Assembly (NCBI GenBank): GCA_023055505.1
Contig: JALIRH010000050.1
Coordinates: 310,001 to 374,000, forward strand
Reading direction: 5' to 3'
Source: Callipepla californica brunnescens
Lineage: Eukaryota > Chordata > Aves > Galliformes > Odontophoridae
DNA length: 64,000 nucleotides
Shown: positions 49,976 through 62,400 of the stretch, piece after piece
How positions within the stretch are numbered: position 1 is the stretch's first letter
Layout of the letters: each line of letters opens with the position of its first letter
The notes under the pieces: model-generated
Databases searched by the model: none
Told to the model about the DNA's origin: nothing
Seen by the model: only the letters and a program-made list of their open reading frames with translations
Translations under genes and position numbers: made by a program

Positions 49976-52377
49976 TTGTATTGCTGAATCTTTAGTTATT
50001 CAAGGCTGGCTCTCAGCAAAATGGAAGGGGTAAAAAAGCCTCTGGGCCTGGGATAGCTGAATATGGCAGTATGTGCTACAGCACCCAAAGCCTTTGAGCA
50101 AATAAAAGTTACTTTGAACAGAAAATAATTACTATTTTCATCTCTAAGAGACTATCAGCATTTTGCATTAACTTTCATGATGTTGCTTGGTACAAGCACA
50201 TAAAAATCAATTTCAATTTATTTCAACTACTTGTTTTTATTTGGAATATTTTTTAAAAAATATGAGTGAGTTTTGTTTTCCCCCTCTCCTTTGAAAGCTT
50301 TGTTTCAGATCTGACAAGGGGTTCCTGCTCACAGAGGCGGGCAGCAAGCAAGTACCAAGCAGGCAGAAGACAGGAAAGGCTCTCTCATTCACAGCCTTTA
50401 GAAAACAGCATATTTCGTAAGTATTAACACAGTTCACCTTTTCTGAGTGCAAGCCTAATTTGCTTCCATCTACTTTCCCTGCAGGTGGCTTTCTTGGGAT
50501 CTATCCCCTACCATCTCCTTACAGGGCAACTGCAATGAATGATGCACCTTTCTGTGATGGTTTCACAGAAACACTAAATTTAATATTTATATTCAGAAGT
50601 TTTTGCCTCTTTCAGTAAGAGAGGAAAGAAAAGAAATTTTAACCTCAGTTTAAAATCCCATGAAAATTTGTATTTGTCTGTTGAATATCAGTGGGCTAAA
50701 AACAAATCAAGGCAGCTCACTCAAAGATAATGAAGAATCAACCCATATAGTTAAATATGCAGTTATGACAAAAATGCAAAAAATTTTGCTCACACACCAT
50801 CAATAATGAGGTGGAATTCTGTTCTCAGTTACAATAGTGAAAGTCTGGATAAATGTTGAAGATGAAATAATAACAGTAGTAATAACAAAAGATAACAATA
50901 CATCACAAGAGGCTTAACTTGGTGTAAAAGAAATGAAAATTTGAAATAGGCTTGCTCAGAAAACCATACAAAAATAAATCGATATTCACAACTTTGTTTA
51001 AAAACTCCTATTGACTTACTGAACATTCGGAAAGTAGTACCTAATGTACAAACAGGGTTTAAACAAAATTTTAAAATTAGATTGACTGTTGTAAACATTT
51101 CAGACTGTGATTTCATATTGACTAGGCAGAACAAAAACAGCACAAAAAAATTCAGGAAAAGAGGCCACTGTATGGCCTGTTTATACTGATAAACAAACAT
51201 TGCCGTAGCTCCACTCACTCGCTAGTGCTTAGAAATTATACCAGGTAAGGATCTGCATGTTGAAGTATTAAATACATGGACGAGTTCTATTGAAGTTCAC
51301 CCAAAATTAAATGAAAAAAACCCTATCCATCACCTCTCTATGAAAGAGAAAGTAATGGATGTTTCTGTGGTAAAAGTTCACTTCATATCTGAAAAATACT
51401 TGCAATGAGTATAGACATACATATGCACACAAACACGTGTCAAAACAAAATAGGAACACACCTCTAACGGGATGCATTTTCTGAGAGCTTCTTCTTGCTT
51501 TGCACATGAAAATGTATACTGCCTTCAACAAAAGATCAGCTGATATGTTGTATGTAAAGATTTTTATAAAACTTTGTGAATTTGCAGAAGGATTCACTAT
51601 CCACAACTGGAAATAAAACTCACCTGCCACCATTCTGTTCTCCCCTATCTGAAACTAATCTATTCTCTTCAAATTCTGCACATCAACAGTAAATACCAGC
51701 AGAGGAGAAAACTGCAAGTGGGGAATTGGCAGAAATGTTTCTGTGCCCTTTTCCACACATTTTTCTCCTTATTTTCTGCTCTAGATTGCAAGCAGTGTAA
51801 TACTGCAAAACAGAAAAAAAAAAAAAATAAATAAAAGCAATATACAGGAGTTTTATATCTCTTTCCTTCCAAGCAGCTTTTGTATAATTGCAGAGTATTG
51901 GAATTGAAACATTTAATAAAGTTAATGCAAGAGAAGAAGTTAAAAACTTCTACGTTCTATTTCTTCATATCAGCATGCTCAAACCGCAGTTAGTATACCT
52001 CGGCTTTACTACAAATATGCACAGTGCTAAATACTTGAGTTTAAATTGAGTGAAATTACAGAATATGCAGTGAAAGAAATTTCTCATCATCTATGGTTGA
52101 CATATAAAGGTGACAGGAACAAAGTATCTGAAACTACCAAAAATTCTCTGCAACAGTTGATTTCCCTGTTGAAATTTCATCACTTTAGTCCATTCTTTCT
52201 AGCTGCTTACCTGCTGCCACAAAGGCTAGCTAATTCATTACAAACTCAGGGGCCTGTGCTGCAGGCTGGGCTAAGGAACTCACTTCCCAATATTAAAAAT
52301 AATAATTAACCTCACTCTGTAATATGAATATGATAAGGGATATGACACAGAAAAAGAGACAACTATAGCCCTTGTCT

Positions 52378-52397
52378 CATGTGACAGGTGTCACATG
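52378..52397. repeat. 9-bp hairpin with 2-base spacer
   Basis: CATGTGACA, GG, TGTCACATG. It is near-palindromic and contains the E-box-like CATGTG twice. It may be fortuitous. Confidence 0.85.
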
Positions 52398-53501
52398 TCA
52401 GATAGTATCTACACAGTTTGGTCTGATCAGACACCTACCACAATTCCCATGTCACAAGTTACTTTCCCATTACAAGTGAATGCACTATGTAGAATTTAAC
52501 TAACACTCGTGTAGCTGTTCACTAGGAGCAAGGATACCTCACTGAAGTTATTTTCTGCCTGGCAACATCGATAACGTGTAATTTCATATTTGACACTCAA
52601 TCAACAGTTTTCATTATCATCTATACCAGGCTTTTGGGGTTTGATGGAAATCAAATCTGAAAAATCAAGACTCTAGCTGTAACAACACTGAAGTTTTGTG
52701 GTTTTTGATTCACTTTCCAGAGTCATCACCCAGACTGATGCAAAGAAATAGTGAACAGACTTATCATGACAAACACACCTGAAGAAGTGGCTGAGTGTCA
52801 TTCAGGAAGCATACCCAAGTGATCCTGCTTTGATGCACCCAATACCAGCTGTGGACTGACTGAGAGAGGTAACCCAAAGCACCGAGAAACAAGAGACTTA
52901 ATGGTGATCACTGTTCACAAACGCAAAGAGACTAGGAGCATAATTGCCCAGTTGCTTAAGAGCTGCAGAACTACAAATACTATTGACGGCACAAATGCTT
53001 TAACAGTATTTGTTTCCCTATTAAAACTTCGGTTAAAGCCAAAGACTTCTCTTAATTAATTTGGTCAACTAATGTATATTAACTGTATTAATTATTAACC
53101 AGATCAGAGGCTAAAAGAACATTTGTACCATCCAGCTTTCCTGCATCGCCTAGGTAAAATTGTTACCCCAGTAGAAAAACAATGAAGTGAATCCCAGCTA
53201 TTAAGGAAGAAAGTAAAAAAGCAAAAGAATTTAGAAGGGAGATGATAAAAGAAGAAAATTTACTGAATGGTAATTGACTACATCAAGTCATTCTTTGCTT
53301 CACACTTTTTCATATCTGTTCAAATGAGCAATGTTTATCGATTTTTGCTTTCCTCAGGGATCAATAAGCAGGAAACTGACAAAACACAAGTTAACATTTG
53401 GGACCCCAAATATTCACATGCCAGTTACAGAAAGCAGAGCAGTCCACCCACTCAGACAGTTCTAAGAATTCCAAAAGTCTGATTGCATAATTTCTTCTGT
53501 C

Positions 53502-53526
53502 TACTTTCATGTAAATCATGAAAGTA
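53502..53526. repeat. 10-bp perfect hairpin with 5-base loop
   Basis: TACTTTCATG, loop TAAAT, CATGAAAGTA. There is no adjoining feature to explain it. Confidence 0.88.
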
Positions 53527-56500
53527 AGATTCTTTCACACCTTCCCCACCCCCCAAAATAAATTAAGTCTAAGCTCAAAACATCTATGGTGGGATCATCT
53601 ATGCAGCATATCTGCATTAAGAACTGTGAGCCAGCCTTTGCTGACAATAGCCCACCTGCTACTTTCCCAGTGATTTCTCACTGAACACAGGCTTTGGTGG
53701 TGAAATGCCAGGAGACTTTCTCCTGACAAAAGGTTTTCACAAGTCTTGGCAAGTCTAGGATTGTTATTCTAATGACACAGTATTTCTGACAGCTATAGAA
53801 GCATTGCAATGAGTAGGAACAGCACTTCCAGCATTGCTACGCTGAGGAGAATTGAGTCCTTGCTTTGGTCACAAGGATGTCTGCATATCACAAGTGCATC
53901 TCACAACAGTGTAATGCTCACAGTCCAAAACTGATATGCCTGAGCATAAGTCAGTGAATACTTTCCATCCTTACTAGGAAAAGCTCAAATTGAGAATTCT
54001 TGAGAGGAAAGGACAGATGTCAAGAATCTGACTTCTCACTGTACTGCATAACCCAGTGCAGTGTAGCTGAAAACATTTAGTGCTTTAAGGAAGAAAGCAC
54101 ACTTTCCAAGTAAAATAAAGAGGGCTCCACTTAACTAGAGAACTAAATCATGTACCATGTACATCTGACAGATTCCTCCCAGTGACACTGCAACCTTGAA
54201 GAATGAGATTATGTATATACACATATATATACACACATATGTGGACCCCTCCCAAAATAACTACAACATGCTAGCATTTAATATACATTGACATAAATGA
54301 GTAAAGCGAGAAGTGAATACAAAAGATAGTAAGACAGTAACACCATTATATCTTAATCTTTCTGAAAAAAAAAAAAAAGTTTCTAAATTACTTTTACAAA
54401 TCCATCATTGTGGAAATGGGAAGTGTGTCTTTATGAAAGCACAAGAAGCAAAGAAACAGATTTGGAAAATTCTACCGTCCCTCAATAGCAGAAATTCAGA
54501 TCCTGCAAGCTGGCCAGCCAATCATCTAGTCATTCTGGCCTATTGTTATAAATTACATTGTTCAGACTATTCAAACTGAGCAATGAAAAGAAGATATAAG
54601 ACACCCATAAAAGCAATAACTGAAAATTTCTCCTTATTACAAACATCACTGTGTCTTATTAGTCTCTTACTGAGAAGCCATAAAGATGATAAAAGTATCA
54701 ATGATTACACTGCAAGAACCTCCATCCATACTTACAACAAAAGGAGCTGATAGACTTTCTAACAGAAACTTTATTCACTCGTGCCTTGAGCTTCACTGCT
54801 AAGGGAACGCATTTTCGCTTAGCAATATCAAATGCAGAAAACCACTCATGCATGTAAAAATATATAAATCTAAATCACCAACAAGTAGGCTTGATGCTGC
54901 AGGACTATGCACTATGAGCTTCTTCTCAAAGTAGAAATATACATACAGACATACACACGCAAGCATACACTTTCATCTTAACACTAGTAGCTCCATAATT
55001 AGTTTCAGTAAAATGACTTCTATCAACTTTTAGTGAATAGAGAAGAAATAGTTAAAACCTAACAACAAAGAACAAGTAATTTGTATCTTTGATCATTACC
55101 TTTACCTAAAAATCCTTTAAGCAGAAGTTTAATTTACGGCACATAAATAACACTAAGACTCCCTTTGAAATTGCTGCTTAAGTGTATTGCTAATGTAACT
55201 CTACAGCTAAAGGATTCTGGAGTTCTTCAGTTTCCCTTAGACCTACTATACAGTGAACTGACTAAACATCCACTGCCACAGAAATTTATACCAGCTAAAG
55301 ACATATGCATCCCCAAAACCGTAAGTACGAAAGACATTACTTTGCACCAAGTCTAAAATTAAATTTCCTTCGAGACTTAAAAAACTAAAGCCACACACAT
55401 GCATAAACAAAACCACAAAAACCCAAAACAGAAAAAGAGCTTAAATCATTCCTTCTGTTTGGAGGGAAACTACCAGTCACACTGGATTGCTACATTCAGC
55501 ATTTACAATTTCAAAAACAAGAAACCTGTCAATACAGGTACACAAACTGTTCTGGAATAACATAGAGGCTACATAGTTGCCTCTGACCAGTTTCCAAATA
55601 ACCAAAGAAAGATTAAACAGTCATAAACTAAAAGCATGAAAGGAATAGCTTACCCCAGTAAGACATGAGCTCACCAAAAAACTCTCAGAAGAAAGCAACA
55701 CCTTGGCTACCAGGTGAGGTTAGGGGTTGCACAGATGAACTGCTTGCACCTGTGCTCCCTAGGTTGGCCATGCCTCTTCACCAGGTGCTCAATCCTTGGT
55801 TCAGGTCATAACCTAACAGTTTTGTACACAAACAAACCAACCTTTCATTTACTGCCTTCCTGCCTGTAGGGATAGAGTTCAAATAAAGTTGTATCACCAA
55901 GACTTTCATCTAGGAAAGTCTTCTGAGATGTGATTAAAAGGGCATGCATGTGAAGGTAGGCCAAGCAATTTTTAATTACAGGAGTTAATATGTTTTAAGT
56001 TCATGAAGTAAGATGGCCAGCTGCTTATATCAAATAAAATTAAACATTCTGATCTACAAATCCTCTTAAACATCTTGAGAATATACTTATTAATATTAAA
56101 ACAAACAAACAACAAAAGCAATTTGCCCTTTGGTGTTGCCCCAAGAGAAGAATGACTGTGCAAAGACTTAAAGTGTTCACACGTCAATGGACTCAAGTAC
56201 TTAGAATGCTGGCCAGCCAGCAATAATGACACATATCTCACATGGTGATCATGCACTGACTCATGTTAAGTCATGTCTAGTTAAGAGAAACTATCTAGTT
56301 ACAATGTAAGATGTAAGACTCAAGAAGTTGCCCTGCACAAAATCTTGCCATCTATTAATCAGTCAAAAAAGCACTTCGTATACTTCCACTAACTTCATAA
56401 AACTATCGTTTACATTCATCAGCTTTAGCAGTATATATCCATTAAAATTAATAGTATTTCCTAATAGAGTTAAACAAGAACAATTGTTCAGTTTATGCCC

Positions 56501-58149
56501 ATTATATTGTTAATCTCTTAAAGATGACAAACAATAGAAGTCAATTCTTATGTTTTGATGTTCTTTTAATATTTGCCTCTTGGAGGGAAAAATAGATAAA
56601 GCATTTTAAACAATTTCCTGCACTCTCTTGTTTCTTAACAGAGTTATTAAAACTTGCATCAAATACTGATGTTTTACTATTGAACAAAACCTCTAATTAG
56701 TGAGTTCTTCACACTCTGCAGAACTGAGCTACCAAAAATACATTTACCCCCATACCATTCAATTTCATTCAGTGAATAATTTCAAATAATTGACAAGTCA
56801 GGGCCTCCTCTTGATTAAAAGTTCTCAAAATCTTTGACCTAATTGTATTATGTATTTGCATGAAATATATTAATACATTTTATAAAGATAGAACATTTAG
56901 AAAAAAAAGATGCCCTTTCAGCTATAAGGACTGCCTTCATCTACATAAGATTGAGGCATATTTTTTTCTTACTTCTTCATAAACTATTATTTGAATATAG
57001 AATATTTAAGACAAATGCAGTAGACTTTGACTTTGCAGCAAACACCACCACATTTGAAAAGAAGAACACAAAAGTCAATGCTAAAATAACAAATATGCTA
57101 CCAGGTACAATCGTGAAATTTTAAATAACTCACACCACATTTATTGAATACCTTGTCAAAATTTCACATGGGGGAAGAATAATAATGTTAGTGTGGATAC
57201 AGAAGAAAATTATTTTAGCTCCATTTCAGATATGCAGTAAAGCGCCAAGTACAGAAGAAGGGAAGAAGGAAAGTGATCACCTCATGATCTATACAAATGA
57301 TGTAATTTGTAGGGGACAAAAATTAATCACAGAAGGGACTATGCATATAATGATTTTTAATCATTTATATATTATAAAATACTATATAAAATATGCTTTA
57401 TGATGTTTTTTTTTTCTTTTTGTTGGCAATTAATATGGAAACAATACATCCTAGCATAAGACAATATACTCTGTGTACTATGTTTCTAGGTTCTTCTAAA
57501 TGTACTCTTACATCTGCCAATAGATCCGGCACAGAACAGCTTTTTTCTCTAAGTGTCATGGTGCAATTAGAACCATTATTTCCAGCCAAGAGTCACTTCC
57601 TAAAGTTTAGAAAATTTTAGAAGAAAAGAGAATGTTAACTTCTACATGGCTTTTATTTTGTGAAACATAGCTTGCTATGGTAAATTCTTTTATTTCAGTA
57701 AATAAGAGTGTATATTTTCAAAACATAAAAAACTATCAAATTAAAATTGCGTGGAATAAAATACACTGTATTCTCAAAAAAGGGGAGTTGTTAATATTCA
57801 TATATTTTTAAATCCACTTTATTTTTTATGTTTCAGGTTTCCAGACAGGCACTCACTTTTAATCTTCAGAAATGCACCTGAGTTTGTGTGTACAGAATTT
57901 GTTTTGGACGGGATGTCAATTTCAAAAATACTCTTACAAAAAGAACCAGTGATGTTGCTGAACAAGTAATGCATTACAATGAGCAGTAGATTCTTGTGCA
58001 CTTTTAGACTGAAGAAAATATACTATGTTTATTTATTAATTTTTCTAAGGTTGTGAAAATTGTGATATCATTCTTGGATCCCTCATTCCAAACCTTGAAC
58101 TTTCTCTGACTAATTGGGAAAAAAAAAGATTAAAACATTTAGACCATGT

Positions 58150-59420
58150 TCCATATTTCCACGTGGGAATGGCTGAAGGGAAGTTCTCCAAGCCATTGGA
58201 AAATCTTCAAGAAATTGGAGAATGCAATCAGGAGATTACAACATGGGTCCACCAAGGGGAAATCACACTCAACCAAACTGGCAACTTTCTGTTACGTCAT
58301 CACTGGCTGGGTAAATGTGGGGAGGGTGCTGCATGTTTTGTATCTTGGCTTCAACAAGATATTTGGCACTGTCTCCCACAGCTTCCTACTAATGAAGCTT
58401 AGTGCGGGATAGAAGAGTGGAGGGTTAGGTGGACAGAGGACTGTCTGACTGGAAGGGCTCAGAGAGTTGTGATCAGTGGTAGAGAGCGTGGTAGGAGTCC
58501 TGTAACCATCAGCGTCCCCCAGGGGTCAGTGCTGGGTTTGGTCTTGTTCAAAATCTTCATCAATGATCTGGGGATAGAGTCAACCCTCTGCAAGTTTGCT
58601 GATGATGCAAAGCTAGGAAGAATGGCTGACATTCTGGAAGGCTGTGCTGCCATTCGATGAGACCTAGACAGACTGGAAAGTTGAGCAGAGAGGAACCTGA
58701 TGAGGTTCAATAAGAGTAAGTGTAGAGCCTTGCAGCTCTGGAAGAAATAACTACATAAATCAGTACAAGTTAGAGGCCAATCTGCTGGAGCCGAACTGGG
58801 TGTCATGGTTGGCCATGAGCCAGAAATGTATCTTTGCGGACCAGAAGGCTAATGGCATCCTGGCGTGCATTAAAATGAGCATGGCCAGCAGGTCAAGGGA
58901 GATAATCCTCCCCTTCTACACTGCCCTGGTGAGGCAACATTTGGAATATTCTGTCCAGTTCTGGATTCTTCAGTTCAAAAAAGACAGGAATTTCCTAAAA
59001 GAAGTCTGACAGATGGCCACAAAGGGCTAAAGCATTTCCTGTATAAGGAAAGGCTGAGAGACCTGGGAATAAGACTGAGAGAAGATCTCATCACTGCTTA
59101 TAAATATCTAAAGGAATGTGGGAGTCAAGTTGATGGGGATGAACTCTTTTTTACAGCAACCATCAAGAGAACAAGGGGCAATAGGCAGAACCCAGAGCAC
59201 AGGAATTTCCACAGTAACACAAGGAAGAACTTCTTTACTGTCAGAGTGACAGAGCACTGGAACAGGCTGACCAGAGAGGTTGTAGAGTATCCTTTTCTGA
59301 AAATTCTGAAGACTAATCTGGATGCCTACCTGTGCAACCTGCTGTAGGGAACCTGCTTTTGCAGTGAGGTTGAACTGTATGATCCCTAGAGGTCCCTTCC
59401 AACTCCTACAATTCTGTGAA
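58150..59420 (+). mobile_element. CR1 LINE, 5'-truncated, RT domain through 3' end
   Basis: This sense copy starts within ORF2 at KLENAIRRLQHGSTKGKSH (about 58218-58275), the family's QxGFxKGKSCLTN region. VPQGSVLG is at 58514-58537 and the catalytic FADD at 58595-58606, within KFADDAKLGRMADILEGCAA. It continues through NGILACIKMSMASRSREIIL and FYTALVRQHLEYSVQFW (58850-58970) and then the C-terminal EHWNRLTREVVE region near 59250. The 3' UTR has AGGTCCCTTCCAACTCCTAC and ends ATTCTGTGAAG. In-frame stops (for example TGA at 58658-58660, and TGA replacing the Trp of the LESWAE block) and frameshifts make it inactive. YLDF has become YLGF, removing one catalytic Asp. Confidence 0.93.
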
Positions 59421-62400
59421 GTTGAATGAGAATTTACTTGTATGTTTTTATTTGTATGGTATTTGTGATAAGGTAAAAACTCCATGTATGTTGCTGAAAG
59501 TTTTCTTGCCCAGTAGCAGTGCAACAAGCTTTTACTCCTTAGCTGAGTGCATACCAAGTTGGGGGCAGTAAGGAATGAGATGCATAGAACATTTCCATCT
59601 AGAAGAAATATATATATGAAATTATTTGAAATAGAAGATCACTGCCTGTAACAATCCATGAAAGTGTCAGCGAGTACAAGAATACAAGGAAAAATCATGG
59701 GCCTGCACAATGCTTTGAAAGCATATCTTTGCTCTGGTAATATCAGAGCTGGCAAACAGCATTTTCTTTTGTGAGAAGTTAGCCTTCCCAGCTGCGGGCA
59801 GACTTTTGATTTAGATCAGATAAGAAAAGAAAACTGATTGAACTGAGAAATGTTGGCAACCAATCACCTAAAAATTTCACAAAAGGAACAAGTACACTGG
59901 AAAATGTTTCATTTTATTACGGTGAATAGAAAAAATCATTCTTGATTCATTAAATGTATAATCACAATATTGAGCAATGTACCTATTGATCTTCTGCACT
60001 GATGTTCATAAAATGCTTGGCACATAACAGTTTTCCACATTCAGGCTGTCAATTGCAGCTATTCTTGATGGCTGAGTAATTTTATGGCCCTTGCAAATAA
60101 CTACATTAACTACTTTTATTTCATTGCTCATTACAAAACCTTTACCAAACCAGAATTTTTGCCAGTGCTCTGCAACCTCTAAATACAAAGCTCTAGAAAA
60201 AATACTCTACCACAGGAAAGGATCCTGTCACACCACAGACCTGAGCTCTTTCTATAAGCGCCTGGAGAACTACGCACAAGCCTGCCCCAGGCACAAACCC
60301 TGGGGTGCCTCCATCTCAGTCTCTGCACGCTAACACGCCTGGAAAGGAATCAGTGGTAGGAAGATATTCACAGTTTTATCGCCATGTCCAAAAGCTCAGC
60401 TGTTTAGGTCACAGCTCTATGAAGCCAGCAGGGATCATTCCATTTCACATATGAAAGGGTGAGAGGAGAATTGTCGTCCCAAACCTAGACCTCAATTTAA
60501 GATCCTGCTGGCGCATCTCTCTTTACAATAAACACTCTCTCAGAAGAGTTGGGATGAATTAGTGTACTTAACTGAAGTTTACTAGAATTTTATTCATAAG
60601 AAACTAAGAAGAACAGACACAGTAGACAAATACTTTTTCTTCTTTCTCCAAGGTCTGGAATAGAATTCTGACAGTTTAGGACTCAGGTAATTTGATTCAA
60701 ATAGTTCAGTTAGTTATTAACAAATGAGCTTGAATCCAAAAACAAGGACAGATGGGTCAAAGTGATACTCCTTAAGTAAGATATACACGTTACACATATT
60801 CCTATTAAAAAACTAGACAGGTGCCACTATTTGAGAAGACCATGATTACTCTCTAGTCAAAAAAGTCTGGAAGGTCATTTTCAGATGTGCTTAGAAAAGC
60901 ATAAACAAAAGGCAGAAAAGAACAATTTTTCAAATAACACCTTCAAAATTTGCCTTTATATATTTAACTGTAAAGCCTTTCCTTTGCACAAAAGTGCATG
61001 TTACATATTTCCAGACATCCATTAATACTTCTCATATGAAGGATTAATCCATACAGCCCTAATCAGAGATTCATAAAAGAACACTGATATTTTCACTTCT
61101 GGGCTCTTTGTTCAGCTGCTTCTACTGTGCGAATGCACCAGTAAGGTGGAAGAGAGAGACTTTTTGTCATACTTTTCCACTTCAACAGAAAGGGCAAAAC
61201 TACCATATGCAGACTTAAACCTAATAGTATCAATTCACACAGCCAGCTAATACTAGAAGACACACAAGAGTCTGCATGCTGCACCACTTGTTTGTATAAC
61301 AAAGTCTGACAAAGGAGAAAAACAGAACAACTCAATATTCATTTGTTTTTAGTTTTTAGCTTAAGTCTTGTTCCCTGTAGGAACTTCTTCCTGCCAAACT
61401 GATAAGCTATCCAAGCTGGCAGCTTTCTTTGGATGAATCAGCAAAAGGCTGTCATGTAGACCCCATATTTACACACTATGAGAGGCAACTTAGCAGCTTC
61501 TGGTTGCAATTTGTTGCCAACAGCGAAATAGCAGCAATAGCTGCGGCTTCCCAACCACCAGACTTCTTCTGAAAGTCATTATATGGTTGACTGATGTGGC
61601 AAAGGGTCAAGCAAATGTTCACCTTCACAGATTTACTACCGTCAATGAAATATTGCAGTCTTTTCTCTAAGGAATGCTCTTTTGTCCCCTCTCTCTGCAA
61701 ATTGCCACAATTCAGCAACTTCAGACATTTTCTCTTGTGAGCCATATTCAATCCAGCAGACTCCCAAACACGGAGGGAACCTAAGTTTTTAACTCCACTT
61801 GTGCTCTCTTATTGTCTTATTCTCTAGTCTGGACCCAGAGAGGGCAATGATCCCAGAGGAAAAGCCTTTTTCTACCGCAGCAGCACAAAGCAACCAAACC
61901 CACTGTGACACAGAGGTGAAGTCATTAGCAGCTCTGAGAGGAGAAATAATGGCCTCCTCCCCTTCACTGGCCGTTCACCTGATGTGTGTGAACTCTCAAA
62001 CTGCTGCAGTTGTGCATTAGTAAGACAAGTGCCAGTACTGCAGAAAACAACCAAGAGATTAAGGTAATGTCTTCCAAGTGCCAAGTGTTTTTTTTTTCCT
62101 AAGATTACAAAGCCTTGAATGAGAAATATCAAGGCAGATCTTATGTTTACATTCTGGTGTGGACATTTTATATGCAATTGTAGTCTCCAGTATTCCTGTA
62201 CATTCAATGAAGTTCTTTATTCAAGTGCCTCCTACAGAATATCATCTAAATCCATGGAACTCATTGTGAATAGCACCAGTTTTGTTACGCTGCAATACTC
62301 TGGGGGACCTAGGTTACTTCAGCCGCTGAAATAGAATGCCGGTAATGAGGAACTCTGACTTCTAAGGCAGGTAGTTACGTGCATTCCTCCCATGTCCCCA

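Larger units (their letters stand above)
49257..58149. other. 9 kb of unique non-coding DNA
   Basis: No gene or LINE is recognised. The interval holds C19 (49957-49975), A14 (51814-51827), a CA/TA mosaic near 54212-54242, an A-run at 54366-54378 and small hairpins at 52378-52397 and 53502-53526. The open frames are short and unremarkable. Confidence 0.6.

Noticed and set aside
59108..59557. 149-codon minus-strand frame
   Set aside because: It is the antisense shadow of the sense CR1 copy ending at 59420.
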